From NCBI GenBank assembly GCA_022822545.1, contig JAJEBE010000040.1:124001-188000 (forward strand): a stretch of 64,000 bases of DNA, read 5' to 3'. Origin of the DNA: Anaerolineae bacterium (lineage in GTDB: Bacteria; Chloroflexota; Anaerolineae; Aggregatilineales; Phototrophicaceae). This document shows positions 26,444 to 35,188 of the stretch, piece after piece; positions within the stretch are counted from its first letter, which is position 1, and every line of letters starts with the position of its first letter. The notes beneath the pieces are model-generated. The model was given only the letters and a program-made list of their open reading frames with translations, was not told the origin of the DNA and searched no databases. The translations under genes and the position numbers were made by a program.

Positions 26444-26548
26444 GCGAGCGATGCCGAGGCGAATCAAGAAGAGGGCTCGGCCTCAAGCAAAGACGAGCAA
26501 AAGACCAGCTATGGATAACTAGGCGAATCCGAGAGAAAAGGCGCAAAC

Positions 26549-28237
26549 ATGGCAACAATCGCCGTCCCCTTGGGGGGACAAGCAGAAGGTCACCAAGCGG
26601 ACGCGGTTCAGCGCCCGGCCTTAAGCGAATACCTGCGCTGGAGCGTCGATCACAAGATCATCGGCGTTCAATACGGCGTGGCGTCTTTCCTGTTTTTCAT
26701 CATCGGCGGCGCCATGGCGATGCTCATTCGCCTCGAGCTTTGGACGCCTGAGCTCGATGTCATGGTATCGGGTGCGGCTTATAACAGCCTTTTTACCATG
26801 CACGGCACCGTCATGATCTTCCTTTTCATCATTCCGATGTGGGCTGCTTTCGGCAATTTCGTCGTACCCTTACAGTTGGGCGCCAAGGATATGGCTTTCC
26901 CCTGGCTCAACGCCTTCGCCTTCTGGTTGATTCCGCCGGCGGCCATCGTGGTGCTGCTGGGTTACTTCGTCACACCCGCCGAAGCCGGCTGGACCTCTTA
27001 CCCGCCGCTCTCGACGCTTTTCAGCGGTGACGGCCAGACGCTCTGGGCCCTCGGCGCGCACCTGCTGGGCATCTCCTCCATCATGGGCTCGATCAATTTT
27101 ATCGTCACCATCTTTAATATGCGTCCGCCGCAGATGACACTCTGGCGCATGCCCCTGCTCTGCTGGGCCGTCCTGGCCACCAGCATCATCGCTGTCATGG
27201 CGACGCCCTTCCTGGCCGGCGCTTTGACCCTGCTGCTGCTCGATCGCGTCGCCGGCACCACCTTTTTTGACGCGGCCGGCGGCGGCGATGTCCTGCTCTG
27301 GCAGAATATCTTCTGGTTCTACAGCCACCCGGCCGTCTACATCATGGTGCTGCCGGGCATGGGTGTCTTGTCCGAGGTGCTTTCGGTGCACAGCCGCAAG
27401 CCAGTCTTCGGTTATCGCATGGTGGGCTTGTCCAGCATGGGCATCGCCTTCGTCGGCTTCACCGTCTGGGCGCATCACATGTTCACCAGCTTGCAGCCCG
27501 AACTGCGCATCCCCTTCATGATCACGACCATGATCATCGCCGTGCCGACCGGCATCAAGATGTTCAGTTGGCTGGGCACCATCTGGGGCGGCAAGATCCG
27601 CTTCACCAGCGCCATGCTCTTCGCCTTGGGTTTCATGTCGATGTTTGTCATCGGCGGCATCACCGGCGTCATGCTGGCGGCCCTGCCCTTCGATATCCAC
27701 GTGCACGATACCTACTTTGTCGTCAGCCACTTCCACTTCGTGCTCTTCGGCGGCAGCGTCTTCGCCATCTACGCCGCGCTCTATCATTGGTTCCCGAAGA
27801 TCACCGGGCGCATGATGAACGAGCGCCTCGGCCGGATCCACTTTGCCTTCACCTACTTTGGTTTCCTCTTCACCTTCTTCCCCATGCACATCGTGGGCAT
27901 GTTGGGCATGCCGCGGCGCGTCGCCGTCTATGACGAGGCCTTCGCCAACTGGAATCAGCTCATCAGCTTTTCCGCCTTTGTGTTGGGCTTCTCGACCTTT
28001 ATCGTCATCTACAACATCATCCGCTCCTACTATCGCGGTCCGGTCGCCGGCGCCAATCCTTGGCGCGCCTTGACGCTGGAATGGGCGACCACTTCGCCGC
28101 CGCCCGTCACCAACTTCGCCGATGATCCTATTCCCTTTGAAGATCCTTATGGCTACGGCACCGAGGCTTCCGTCGCCTATCTGAACGCCGTGGAAGCCGC
28201 CTTTGACGGCCGCGAAAACCGGACAATTTTAGACTGA
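26549..28237 (+). CDS. coxA: Cytochrome c oxidase subunit I
   Basis: The 562-residue, twelve-helix catalytic subunit of a haem-copper oxidase. Visible landmarks include YNSLFTMHGTVMIF with a haem a ligand His, FWFYSHPAVYIMVLPGMG with the CuB His and cross-linked Tyr, VWAHHMFT with the two further CuB His, and HDTYFVVSHFHFVLFGG with the haem a3 and haem a His ligands. It reduces O2 to water and pumps protons. It lies 105 bases after coxB and ahead of the subunit III-like gene. Confidence 0.97.
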   Translation: MATIAVPLGGQAEGHQADAVQRPALSEYLRWSVDHKIIGVQYGVASFLFFIIGGAMAMLIRLELWTPELDVMVSGAAYNSLFTMHGTVMIFLFIIPMWAAFGNFVVPLQLGAKDMAFPWLNAFAFWLIPPAAIVVLLGYFVTPAEAGWTSYPPLSTLFSGDGQTLWALGAHLLGISSIMGSINFIVTIFNMRPPQMTLWRMPLLCWAVLATSIIAVMATPFLAGALTLLLLDRVAGTTFFDAAGGGDVLLWQNIFWFYSHPAVYIMVLPGMGVLSEVLSVHSRKPVFGYRMVGLSSMGIAFVGFTVWAHHMFTSLQPELRIPFMITTMIIAVPTGIKMFSWLGTIWGGKIRFTSAMLFALGFMSMFVIGGITGVMLAALPFDIHVHDTYFVVSHFHFVLFGGSVFAIYAALYHWFPKITGRMMNERLGRIHFAFTYFGFLFTFFPMHIVGMLGMPRRVAVYDEAFANWNQLISFSAFVLGFSTFIVIYNIIRSYYRGPVAGANPWRALTLEWATTSPPPVTNFADDPIPFEDPYGYGTEASVAYLNAVEAAFDGRENRTILD

Positions 28238-28281
28238 ATTGGACATTCCCGGCGCAAAATTGGGACATCAATGGGCAAAAG

Positions 28282-28896
28282 ATGATGACCAGCTACGTTG
28301 ATCGACAAGAAAAACCAAAGATCGGCCTCGACCGCGATGCCGCTTTGCGCCTGAAGAACAACCGCCTCGGGATGACGATCTTCCAGGCGAGTTGGATCAT
28401 GGTTTTCTTCGCGATAATCGTAGTGAATTGGCAACTGCGCTTCAGCTATGTGCAGTGGCCGCCGGCAGGCGTCGCGCCTTTCGACTTGCTGCTGCCCAGC
28501 ATCGCCACCCTGGCGCTGCTGCTGAGCGCGCTGCTGGCCCGCCGCGGCTGGGCTGGCTTGCGACGCGGTCGGCTCGGCGAGTTTCTTGCGAGTTGGCGGC
28601 TGGCGATTTTCCTCGGCGTCGGCTTCATGGCGATCATCGTTTACGAATTCGCGACGGTTTCCGAGGCGGCGCTGGCGACGCAATATGGCATTACCCTCCG
28701 CCTGATGACCGGCTTCCACTTTGTGCATGCCCTGGCGATTCTGGCGGTGATGCTACACGTCTACCGGGGCGCCGGCGCGGGCGCTTACCGCGGCGGCGAG
28801 CACGACGCCTGGGCGATCGAAGGCGCGGCGAAGCTATGGTACTTCGTGGCGGTCGCCTGGATATTATTTTATGTGGTGCTGTATTGGATCCGCTGA
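28282..28896 (+). CDS. Haem-copper oxidase subunit III-like protein
   Basis: The 204-residue protein has about five membrane segments and resembles subunit III in its second half: GFHFVHALAILAVMLHVY near 145 and the terminal WYFVAVAWILFYVVLYWIR, the same closing pattern as CoxC. The first half is divergent (FQASWIMVFFAIIVVNWQ). A second, more typical subunit III is encoded 1.1 kb downstream, so this could be a paralogue with an assembly role. It starts at ATGATG (28282/28285), shortly after coxA. Confidence 0.75.
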   Translation: MMTSYVDRQEKPKIGLDRDAALRLKNNRLGMTIFQASWIMVFFAIIVVNWQLRFSYVQWPPAGVAPFDLLLPSIATLALLLSALLARRGWAGLRRGRLGEFLASWRLAIFLGVGFMAIIVYEFATVSEAALATQYGITLRLMTGFHFVHALAILAVMLHVYRGAGAGAYRGGEHDAWAIEGAAKLWYFVAVAWILFYVVLYWIR

Positions 28897-28933
28897 GAGC
28901 GGGATTCTAGCTATCGGCGCGGCTGGGCTTTGG

Positions 28934-28939
28934 TATACT
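28934..28939 (+). promoter_or_regulatory. Candidate extended -10 inside the oxidase cluster
   Basis: TGGTATACT (TGn extension plus TATACT) lies 31 bases before the start of the unknown membrane-protein gene, which has GGGAG upstream. It could be an internal promoter of the oxidase cluster. No clear -35 is visible. Confidence 0.3.
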
Positions 28940-28970
28940 CGGCGCGCGGCAGAAAAGGGAGTAGCGGGAC

Positions 28971-29981
28971 ATGGATAAACCGGGACTTGGCAGGGCGATA
29001 CCGGCGTTAATCGTGGGATTTGTCGCATCGCTCGCCTTCGTCTATGCCATGCGGTCCCTGCAGCAGATGGATCCGGTCTGGATGAATGCCGAATCGAGTG
29101 AAGGCGCGCAGGTCGGCTTGGTCTTGGCGGCCTTTGTCTGCATGGGCACGTTCATGTGGGGCGTCGGCGCCTTTGACCCCAAGATGAGCGAGCACGGCGA
29201 GCACGCGGATGAGCACGAGGACGAAGCGCCGGAGAAAGACTTTGCCTTAAGCACATCGGGACCGGTATTCCGCGCCGGCATGTGGCTTTGGGATGCGGCC
29301 TGGAGCCTCATCAACGACAGTCCCAAGCCCTGGCGCTTCCCCTATCTGAATGTCAGTTTCTTCCTGGTCAATTGGATCGTGAATGTCGTCTGGTTCTTGA
29401 TCTGGTTCCCGCTGCTTTTCACTGCCTGGCGCCTGCTGCTCATCACCGTGGCCGGGATACCGGGCACGCTGGGCGTGTTGCTGATGACCGTTTCCTGCCT
29501 GTGGCAGGTGATCGCCTTTTACGCCGGTCAACTCTTCCTGGTGCTGACGATCGCCGTGATCGTGACGATTGTGCTCTTCACCTTCGCGCTGCTGCCGCAT
29601 GGCCTGGGCCTGCAAGTGGCGACTGAACCGAATGCCGATTTTTTCGCCAACGGCTTCGGCGACTTCATCATCCCGATTCAGGACATCCTGGGTTTAGTTT
29701 TGCCGCCTGATGATTTCGCCAACCAAACGATTGAAGGCACGAGTCAATTCACCGTGCTGCTGGGCTTTATCCTGATTATGTTTGTCTCCCTGGCATTGGC
29801 CGCTGGCGGCATCGCCTTGTTCTTCTATCTGGCGAACCGCGGTGTGCGCGAAGTGAAAGAGTTGGAACCGACCGACGGACAGCGGACGCAGATACTGCCG
29901 ATCCGCGAGGCGGGCAAGATCGCCGGCGGCGTCATCAGCGTTATCCGCGCCATCCCCCGCGCCATCGGCTATCAAAAGTAA
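28971..29981 (+). CDS. Uncharacterised polytopic protein within the oxidase cluster
   Basis: The 336-residue protein has about six hydrophobic segments: ~9-27, ~45-65, ~125-165, two between ~165 and 205, and one at ~260-285. A hydrophilic loop at ~72-92 is rich in His and acidic residues (MSEHGEHADEHEDEAPEKD). After the last helix comes a basic tail with GVISVIRAIPRAIGYQK. I do not recognise a family. Its place between the two subunit III-like genes suggests a role in oxidase assembly or copper handling. The His/Glu/Asp loop would fit metal binding, but that is inference. Confidence 0.7.
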   Translation: MDKPGLGRAIPALIVGFVASLAFVYAMRSLQQMDPVWMNAESSEGAQVGLVLAAFVCMGTFMWGVGAFDPKMSEHGEHADEHEDEAPEKDFALSTSGPVFRAGMWLWDAAWSLINDSPKPWRFPYLNVSFFLVNWIVNVVWFLIWFPLLFTAWRLLLITVAGIPGTLGVLLMTVSCLWQVIAFYAGQLFLVLTIAVIVTIVLFTFALLPHGLGLQVATEPNADFFANGFGDFIIPIQDILGLVLPPDDFANQTIEGTSQFTVLLGFILIMFVSLALAAGGIALFFYLANRGVREVKELEPTDGQRTQILPIREAGKIAGGVISVIRAIPRAIGYQK

Positions 29982-29996
29982 AGCGAGAAAACAAGC

Positions 29997-30629
29997 ATGG
30001 CGGAACTGACAGCCAATCAGCTTCATGCGGTCGCCCACGATGATCACGGGCATCTCAGCGAGGAAGAAAAGAATGACAACCTCAAGCTGGGCGTCTGGCT
30101 ATACCTGGCATCCGAGATCGTCATCTTCTCCATCATGATCGTAGGTTACATCCTGCTGCGCATCAACGAGCCGGACGTCGTGGCGCATGCGCATGAGCAG
30201 CTCGGCGTCGGCCTGGTCACGGCCAACACATTCGTCTTGCTGGCGAGCAGTTATTTCATGGTTATGGGCTTGCGCGCCATGCAGCAGGGCAATCGCGCCG
30301 GCATGCTGCGCTGGATTGGGGCGACCGCGCTTGGCGGCACGGTCTTTTTAATCGGCCAATACATCGAATATAGCGAACTGGCGCACTTGGGAATCGTGCT
30401 CGGCTATTCCGAATCTCAATGGAGCACGCTGGGCATGCGCTTTTACGCGCCGACTTTCTTCCACGGCGCGCACGTCTTTGTCGGCGTGATATGGGCGCTG
30501 GAGGTGCTGCGGCGCGGCGCTCAGGGGCGCTACGATCATAACCCGATCGGCATCGAAATGTTCGGCTTGTACTGGCACTTTGTTGATGTGGTCTGGATCA
30601 TGCTGTTCACGCTGATCTACCTGGTATAG
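29997..30629 (+). CDS. coxC: Cytochrome c oxidase subunit III
   Basis: The 210-residue, five-helix protein matches the bacterial caa3/cytochrome o subunit III family: LGVWLYLASEIVIFSIMIVGY, NTFVLLASSYFMVMGLRAM, and the closing FFHGAHVFVGVIWALEVL and YWHFVDVVWIMLFTLIYLV with the conserved His, Glu and Trp residues. It has no catalytic metal and stabilises the oxidase core. It is 15 bases after the unknown membrane protein and 11 bases before subunit IV. Confidence 0.93.
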   Translation: MAELTANQLHAVAHDDHGHLSEEEKNDNLKLGVWLYLASEIVIFSIMIVGYILLRINEPDVVAHAHEQLGVGLVTANTFVLLASSYFMVMGLRAMQQGNRAGMLRWIGATALGGTVFLIGQYIEYSELAHLGIVLGYSESQWSTLGMRFYAPTFFHGAHVFVGVIWALEVLRRGAQGRYDHNPIGIEMFGLYWHFVDVVWIMLFTLIYLV

Positions 30630-30640
30630 GAGCGCAACCG

Positions 30641-31024
30641 ATGGCAGAAGCGACCCGCGACGAAGGACATCACAGTCACAGCAACACTGTTCGGCTGCTC
30701 GGCCGTGAAATCACGGTCGAAGGCGGCGTTTACACCGTAGTCTTTGTCGGCCTGGCGATCCTGACGGTCATCGAAGTGCTGAGCGCCGAGTACCTCAAAG
30801 GCGCGATCCACGATGCGCCCAGCGCGGCCGCGACCTTGCAGGCGATCAAAGCTGTGTTGCTGTTGGGCATCGCCATCATCAAGGCGGGCTTGGTGATTTG
30901 GTTCTATATGCACCTGCGCGATGAGAAGCCGCTGCTGGCGGTTGTCTTGCTCTTGCCCCTGCTCATCGCCACCCTGTCGATCATGTATCTGCTGGCGATT
31001 CCTCCGGGCGGTTATGCCCTCTGA
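30641..31024 (+). CDS. coxD: Cytochrome c oxidase subunit IV (prokaryotic)
   Basis: The 127-residue protein has a His-rich N-terminus, three membrane segments and the family hallmark IIKAGLVIWFYMHLRDEKP near 85-103. TAGGAG lies ten bases before the ATG. Subunit IV is a small accessory subunit of caa3- and bo3-type oxidases. It closes the cluster. Confidence 0.88.
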   Translation: MAEATRDEGHHSHSNTVRLLGREITVEGGVYTVVFVGLAILTVIEVLSAEYLKGAIHDAPSAAATLQAIKAVLLLGIAIIKAGLVIWFYMHLRDEKPLLAVVLLLPLLIATLSIMYLLAIPPGGYAL

Positions 31025-31112
31025 AACGCGCATCCGCCTTCCCTTAAGTTAATCAGAGTCGCGGCAGGCTGTGTTATACTTGGTCAACGATGGGGCTTAA
31101 GGCAGGAACATA

Positions 31113-31697
31113 ATGACTGTCAAAGAGAAGCTATATACGGTCGACGACCTGTGGGCGATGGAGCATGATCCAGCCTATGAAGGCCGCTACTTTTATCTAA
31201 TAGACGGAATGCTTTTCGAGGATGAGATGCCGGGCAGGACACACGGACGGCTGGCGATTAAGCTCGGTCGCTACTTGGATGAATTTGTGGAATCTCACGA
31301 CCTGGGCGAAGTAACTTCAGAAACAGGCTATTATCCCGACGAGGATACGCGCGATACCCTGCTTCTGCCTGACATCGCGTTTCAGCGCTCTGAGAGCGTA
31401 CCGCAGCCGGAGCCCGCAGGATACGTTCAAGCCATGCCGGATCTAGCCGTAGAGATTGTGTCGCCAAATGACACGTTGGCAAAAGCGCGAAGAAAGGCGC
31501 AAGTCTATCTCCACAACGGGACATCGCTGGTCTGGATCGTTCGACCAAATCAACGAGGCATTGATGTCTGCCGGGCAGCTGACGATGGCGGCTTGCAGAT
31601 AGATTTTGTCGGGCAGGGAGATAGGCTGAGCGGCGAAGATATCCTGCCCGGTTTCGAACTGGAAGTCAGCAAGATATTCGCGGTTATTCGTGATTAG
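31113..31697 (+). CDS. Uma2 family (PD-(D/E)xK nuclease-like) protein
   Basis: The 194-residue protein matches the Uma2/DUF820 family, with YTVDDLWAME, RYFYLIDGMLFED, HGRLAIKLGRYLDEFV, LLPDIAFQRSES with the catalytic-position Asp, and PDLAVEIVSPND with the Glu of the E-x-K-like strand. Uma2 proteins are abundant in Chloroflexota and Cyanobacteria, often in many copies. They have a nuclease fold but uncertain function. A seven-codon frame (31090-31113) precedes it, its stop overlapping the start codon as TAATG. A TATACT with TG extension lies at 31075. Confidence 0.9.
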   Translation: MTVKEKLYTVDDLWAMEHDPAYEGRYFYLIDGMLFEDEMPGRTHGRLAIKLGRYLDEFVESHDLGEVTSETGYYPDEDTRDTLLLPDIAFQRSESVPQPEPAGYVQAMPDLAVEIVSPNDTLAKARRKAQVYLHNGTSLVWIVRPNQRGIDVCRAADDGGLQIDFVGQGDRLSGEDILPGFELEVSKIFAVIRD

Positions 31698-31734
31698 CGC
31701 CCTATGATTCCGATCCAAAGTTGAGGAACAGCCC

Positions 31735-32166
31735 ATGCCAGTAGATATCGTCCTTAGCGAAGGCGTCCGCGCCACCATCAACATCCGGCATCACGAATGG
31801 CATGCCGATGAGCCGCTGGACGCGGGCGGCACGGATACGGCGCCGACGCCGGGCGAACTGATGTTGGGCGCGCTTGGCTCCTGCATGGCGATCACCTGCA
31901 AGCTATACGCCGAACGCAAGGGCTGGGACTTGCAGGGCGTGGAAGTGAAACTGGATTATGAGCGTTTTCGCGGGCGCGATTACCCGGCGCATGAAGGGGA
32001 CGATCTATATGTGCATGAAGTGCGGGAGGCGTTGGTCTTCCACGGCGATTTGGACGATAAACAACTGACGCGCTTGCGCGATATCGCCGGCAAATGTCCA
32101 GTGCACCGTCTATTGAGCAGCCCGACTTACTTCGTCGATATGGCGCTGGCGGAAGAACGGGACTAA
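31735..32166 (+). CDS. OsmC/Ohr family protein
   Basis: The 143-residue product has the OsmC fold signatures: PTPGELMLGALGSCMAITCKLYAERKG with the first redox-active Cys near 47, and a second conserved Cys in IAGKCPVHRLL near 123. These two cysteines reduce organic hydroperoxides in OsmC/Ohr enzymes. It is nearer the YhfA-like OsmC branch, where substrates are unclear. TTGAGGA lies ten bases upstream. Its end overlaps the convergent UPF0316 gene by four bases. Confidence 0.88.
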   Translation: MPVDIVLSEGVRATINIRHHEWHADEPLDAGGTDTAPTPGELMLGALGSCMAITCKLYAERKGWDLQGVEVKLDYERFRGRDYPAHEGDDLYVHEVREALVFHGDLDDKQLTRLRDIAGKCPVHRLLSSPTYFVDMALAEERD

Positions 32167-32693
32167 CGCCGGTGCGCGCGGATCCAGCCGCCGCGAATAA
32201 ACTCCGAATGCTCCACCGTCACGAAGACATCTTCCTTGATGCTGTGGATGATTTGCAGCACCTGGTGCAAATCCCGCCGATGCACGATGATGCGCAGCTC
32301 CTCGACTTGGCCATGCGCGCCCTCCCCCATGATTTCGGTGACGCCATGGCCGCGTTCGCGCAGTGCCAGCGCCATCGCGTGTGAGACATCGCGCGAGGCG
32401 ATGACGGTCACGCTTTCGTAGGCTTTGACATAACGATTCTCCACTTGCATGCCGACAATGCCGCCGACGGCGAAGCCGAAAACGTAAGCCGCCAGATTCG
32501 GCAAGTTGTTCAGGTCGGTGATGACCTGGCCCGCGGTGTAGGCAAAAAGCAGCGACTCCAGCGAGGCAAAGGCGAAACCCCAGACGCGCTGCCCGCGGGA
32601 TACAAGTATCAGCCGGACGGTGCCGATGACATTATTAGTGACGCGCAGGGCGAAGATTAGAATTGGCAGAAACTGAGGATCAAACAGGGTCAT
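32163..32693 (-). CDS. UPF0316/DUF2179-type membrane protein
   Basis: The 176-residue protein has an N-terminal part with three membrane segments, including LPILIFALRVTNNVIGTVRLILVSRG and VFGFAVGGIVGMQVENRY. A cytosolic C-terminal domain follows with VTVIASRDVSHAMALALRERGHGVTEIMGEG and VHRRDLHQVLQIIHSIKEDVFVTVE, which is the DUF2179-like ligand-binding domain. The function is unknown. It is convergent with the OsmC gene and divergent from rsmA. Confidence 0.87.
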   Translation of the reverse strand: MTLFDPQFLPILIFALRVTNNVIGTVRLILVSRGQRVWGFAFASLESLLFAYTAGQVITDLNNLPNLAAYVFGFAVGGIVGMQVENRYVKAYESVTVIASRDVSHAMALALRERGHGVTEIMGEGAHGQVEELRIIVHRRDLHQVLQIIHSIKEDVFVTVEHSEFIRGGWIRAHRR

Positions 32694-32828
32694 GGCTCGC
32701 GCTGTGATGTTTTTCCGACTCGCTCATTTTAGCAGAGCCTGCGCAAGAGTATGGCGGCAACCCTACTCAAAAGCGCCGCCCTGTGGTCAACTGAAAGCCC
32801 GGCAAACACGACGTGACGCAGGCGCGCG

Positions 32829-33665
32829 ATGTCAATCAGCCCAAAGGCGCTGCTCGATAGCTATGGTGTGCAGCCCAAGAAGAGCCTCGGGCAGAACTTC
32901 ATGCACGACCCGAATATGCTGGAGAAGGTCGTCAAAGCCGCAGAAGTGCGGAGCGGCGATATCGTGGTCGAGGTAGGCGCGGGCGCTGGCGCCTTGACTG
33001 ATGTCTTGGCGGGCCTGGAGACGCAGGTCTTCGCGATAGAGATCGACGAGCGCATGCGGCTGCTGCTCGAAGAGCGCTTCGAGGAGCGCGATAATGTCTA
33101 TCTCGTTTTCAGCGATATTCTCAAGACGGATATTGATGCGCTCTTGGGCGATGACGAGTATCTGGTGGTGGCGAATGTTCCTTATTACATCAGCAGCGCG
33201 ATTCTCTGGCGCTTCCTGGAGGCGCGACGGGCGCCGCGGCGGATGGTCATGACGATGCAATATGAGGTGGCGGAACGGATCATCGGGACGCCGGGCACGA
33301 TGAATTTGCTGTCGATCGCAGTGCAGTTTTACGGCCGACCGCGTATTATCGGCAAGTTAAGCCCGGCGGTGTTTTGGCCGCGCCCCAATATCCATAGCGC
33401 GATCTTACGCATCGAAACGCACCCCGAGCGGCCAGTGCGCGTGCCATCACAGGAAGCATTCTTCAAGGTGCTGCGAGCCGGCTTCAGCCTAAAGCGCAAG
33501 CAGTTGAAGAATTCTTTGGGGAGCGGGCTGGGCATCAAAGCGCGCGAAGCCGCTTCGCTGTTAAAAGCAGCCGACATTGATCCGCAGCGCCGCGCCGAGA
33601 CATTGTCCCTGCAAGAGTGGGCACAACTGAGTTGGATGGCGGCAGAGAAACATGCGGCGCTCTGA
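32829..33665 (+). CDS. rsmA: 16S rRNA dimethyladenosine transferase
   Basis: The 278-residue protein has the KsgA/RsmA hallmarks: KKSLGQNFMHDPNMLEKVV at the N-terminus, the SAM-binding VVEVGAGAGALTDVL near 47, FAIEIDERM, the catalytic NVPYYISS near 117, and the C-terminal FWPRPNIHSAILRIE and SLKRKQLKNSL. It dimethylates the two adjacent adenines in the 3' hairpin of 16S rRNA during late 30S assembly. It is a single gene with its own upstream region. Confidence 0.95.
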   Translation: MSISPKALLDSYGVQPKKSLGQNFMHDPNMLEKVVKAAEVRSGDIVVEVGAGAGALTDVLAGLETQVFAIEIDERMRLLLEERFEERDNVYLVFSDILKTDIDALLGDDEYLVVANVPYYISSAILWRFLEARRAPRRMVMTMQYEVAERIIGTPGTMNLLSIAVQFYGRPRIIGKLSPAVFWPRPNIHSAILRIETHPERPVRVPSQEAFFKVLRAGFSLKRKQLKNSLGSGLGIKAREAASLLKAADIDPQRRAETLSLQEWAQLSWMAAEKHAAL

Positions 33666-33749
33666 TGTTAGATTTATGCTGCCGTAGCAATTCGGCAAGA
33701 TTCATCGACGATGCTGGTCTTGTGCCGGTATGGTAGAAGGATGGAGATC

Positions 33750-34286
33750 ATGGGTAAGGAACTGGCGACATTAGGCGGTGGATGCTTCTGGTGCGTGGAA
33801 GCGGTCTTCAATCAGTTGGACGGCGTTGAATCGGCGATCTCAGGCTATATGGGCGGGCATGTCGATAACCCGACGTATGCGCAGGTCTGCACGAAGACGA
33901 CCGGGCATGCCGAGGTGGTCAACGTGACCTTCGACAATGAAGTCATCAGTTTTGAAGATGTCTTGAACATTTTCTTCGCGACGCACGACCCTACCACCTT
34001 GAATCGGCAAGGCAACGATGTGGGACCACAGTATCGCTCGGGTATTTGGTATCACGATGAGCGGCAACGACAACTCGCCAAAGACACGATCGCGGGCCTC
34101 GATGCCGAAGGTCTCTTCGGGCGGAAGATCGTCACGGAAGTGACGCCGGCGAGCGCGTTCTGGGTAGCGGAGGATTATCATCAAGACTACTTCGCCAATA
34201 ATCCGCGCCAGGGCTATTGCGCAGTTGTAATCGCGCCGAAGGTGGCGAAGTTCCGCAAGCGATATTTTCAGAAGCTGAAGCGCTAG
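33750..34286 (+). CDS. msrA: Peptide methionine-S-sulfoxide reductase A
   Basis: The product is 178 residues from the ATG at 33750, which has AGAAGG nine bases and GGAG three bases upstream. The ATG at 33741 is an alternative. The catalytic motif GGGCFWC is near residue 8. Other family segments are SGYMGGHVDNPTYAQVCTKTTGHAEVV, FATHDPTTLNRQGNDVGPQYRSGIWY, and FWVAEDYHQDYFANN near 138. MsrA reduces methionine-S-sulfoxide in damaged proteins. It is convergent with the ribosomal operon across a 121-base gap holding a hairpin repeat. Confidence 0.95.
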   Translation: MGKELATLGGGCFWCVEAVFNQLDGVESAISGYMGGHVDNPTYAQVCTKTTGHAEVVNVTFDNEVISFEDVLNIFFATHDPTTLNRQGNDVGPQYRSGIWYHDERQRQLAKDTIAGLDAEGLFGRKIVTEVTPASAFWVAEDYHQDYFANNPRQGYCAVVIAPKVAKFRKRYFQKLKR

Positions 34287-34352
34287 ACTGGCCGTGATAG
34301 GAATATCGGGCTGAGCGAGTGGATCGCGCCTGAGATTCTCGTTGCATTCTGC

Positions 34353-34377
34353 GGGCGACCTGAAAAGCCGCCCTACA
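34353..34377. repeat. Short hairpin repeat between convergent msrA and rplA
   Basis: GGGCG and CGCCC arms (34353-34357, 34369-34373) surround an eleven-base loop, followed by TACA. The flanking pattern GCGGGCGA...CGCCCTACA recurs at 42359-42385 between sdhA and sdhCD with a different loop, marking a dispersed family. It may also act as a bidirectional terminator between the two genes. Confidence 0.5.
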
Positions 34378-34407
34378 TTGCACCGTTTTTGGAGAAATGC
34401 TAATCAA

Positions 34408-35094
34408 CTAAATGGCGGCTTCGACGCGGACGCCGGGCCCCATGGTCGATGTCAGGACCATACGGCGGACGTAGCTGCCTTTCTGCGATTCCGGCTTGGA
34501 ACCTCGTATGGTGTCGACAACCGCTTGCAGATTATCGGTCAACTGCTCGTGCGAGAAGCTGGCTTTGCCGACGGGCACGTGCACATTGCCGGTGCGGTCG
34601 TTGCGAAATTCGACGCGGCCGGCTTTCAGTTCGTTGATGACGCGAGGAATATCATCGGGCGGCACGACCGTACCCGCTTTGGGATTGGGCATCAAGCCGC
34701 GCGGGCCAAGGATGCGGGCGATCTGCCCGACCTTGCGCATCATCGGCGGGGTGGCGATCGTCGCGTCAAATTCCAGCCAGCCGTCGTTGCGTATCTTGTT
34801 GATAACATCGTCCGTACCGATGATGTCAGCGCCGGCCTCGAGCGCTGCCGCTTCATGCTGCTCATCGACAAAGGCCAAAATGCGGACGGTCTTGCCGGTG
34901 CCGTGCGGCAGCATGACCGTGCTGCGGACCTGTTGATCGCTGTGACGCGGGTCAATGCCGAGGCGGAAGTGAACTTCAATGGTCTCATCGAACTTGGCTT
35001 TGGCGTTGCTTTTGACGATTTTCAGCGCTTCGTCCATCGGATAATTCTGCTGCCGATCAAAAGCCTTAAGCGCGTTTTTGTATCTCTTTCCCAT
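34408..35094 (-). CDS. rplA: 50S ribosomal protein L1
   Basis: The 228-residue protein is a standard bacterial L1: YKNALKAFDRQQNYPMDEALKIVK, HFRLGIDPRHSDQQVRSTVMLPHGTGK, FDATIATPPMMRKVGQIARILGPRGLMPNPKAGTVV in the middle, and VPVGKASFSHEQL near the end. L1 binds 23S rRNA at the L1 stalk and represses its own operon in many bacteria. It is the last gene of the secE-nusG-rplK-rplA unit. The usual rplJ-rplL genes do not follow. Confidence 0.97.
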   Translation of the reverse strand: MGKRYKNALKAFDRQQNYPMDEALKIVKSNAKAKFDETIEVHFRLGIDPRHSDQQVRSTVMLPHGTGKTVRILAFVDEQHEAAALEAGADIIGTDDVINKIRNDGWLEFDATIATPPMMRKVGQIARILGPRGLMPNPKAGTVVPPDDIPRVINELKAGRVEFRNDRTGNVHVPVGKASFSHEQLTDNLQAVVDTIRGSKPESQKGSYVRRMVLTSTMGPGVRVEAAI

Positions 35095-35188
35095 TTCGTT
35101 TTCTCCTCGTGGTCAACGGGCAGGCACGCCCTCCCACAATCTTCGGACTAAGCAAACTGCAACTCGCGATAGCATCCCCGCCGGCGTA

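Noticed and set aside
25136-26467. A 443-codon frame antisense to coxB
   Set aside because: coxB carries complete CuA and haem motifs; the antisense product is Asp/Gly/Ala-rich without structure.
26451-26522. A 23-codon basic frame between coxB and coxA
   Set aside because: It lacks a Shine-Dalgarno, and the alternative frame (continuation of the CoxB acidic tail) explains the sequence better.
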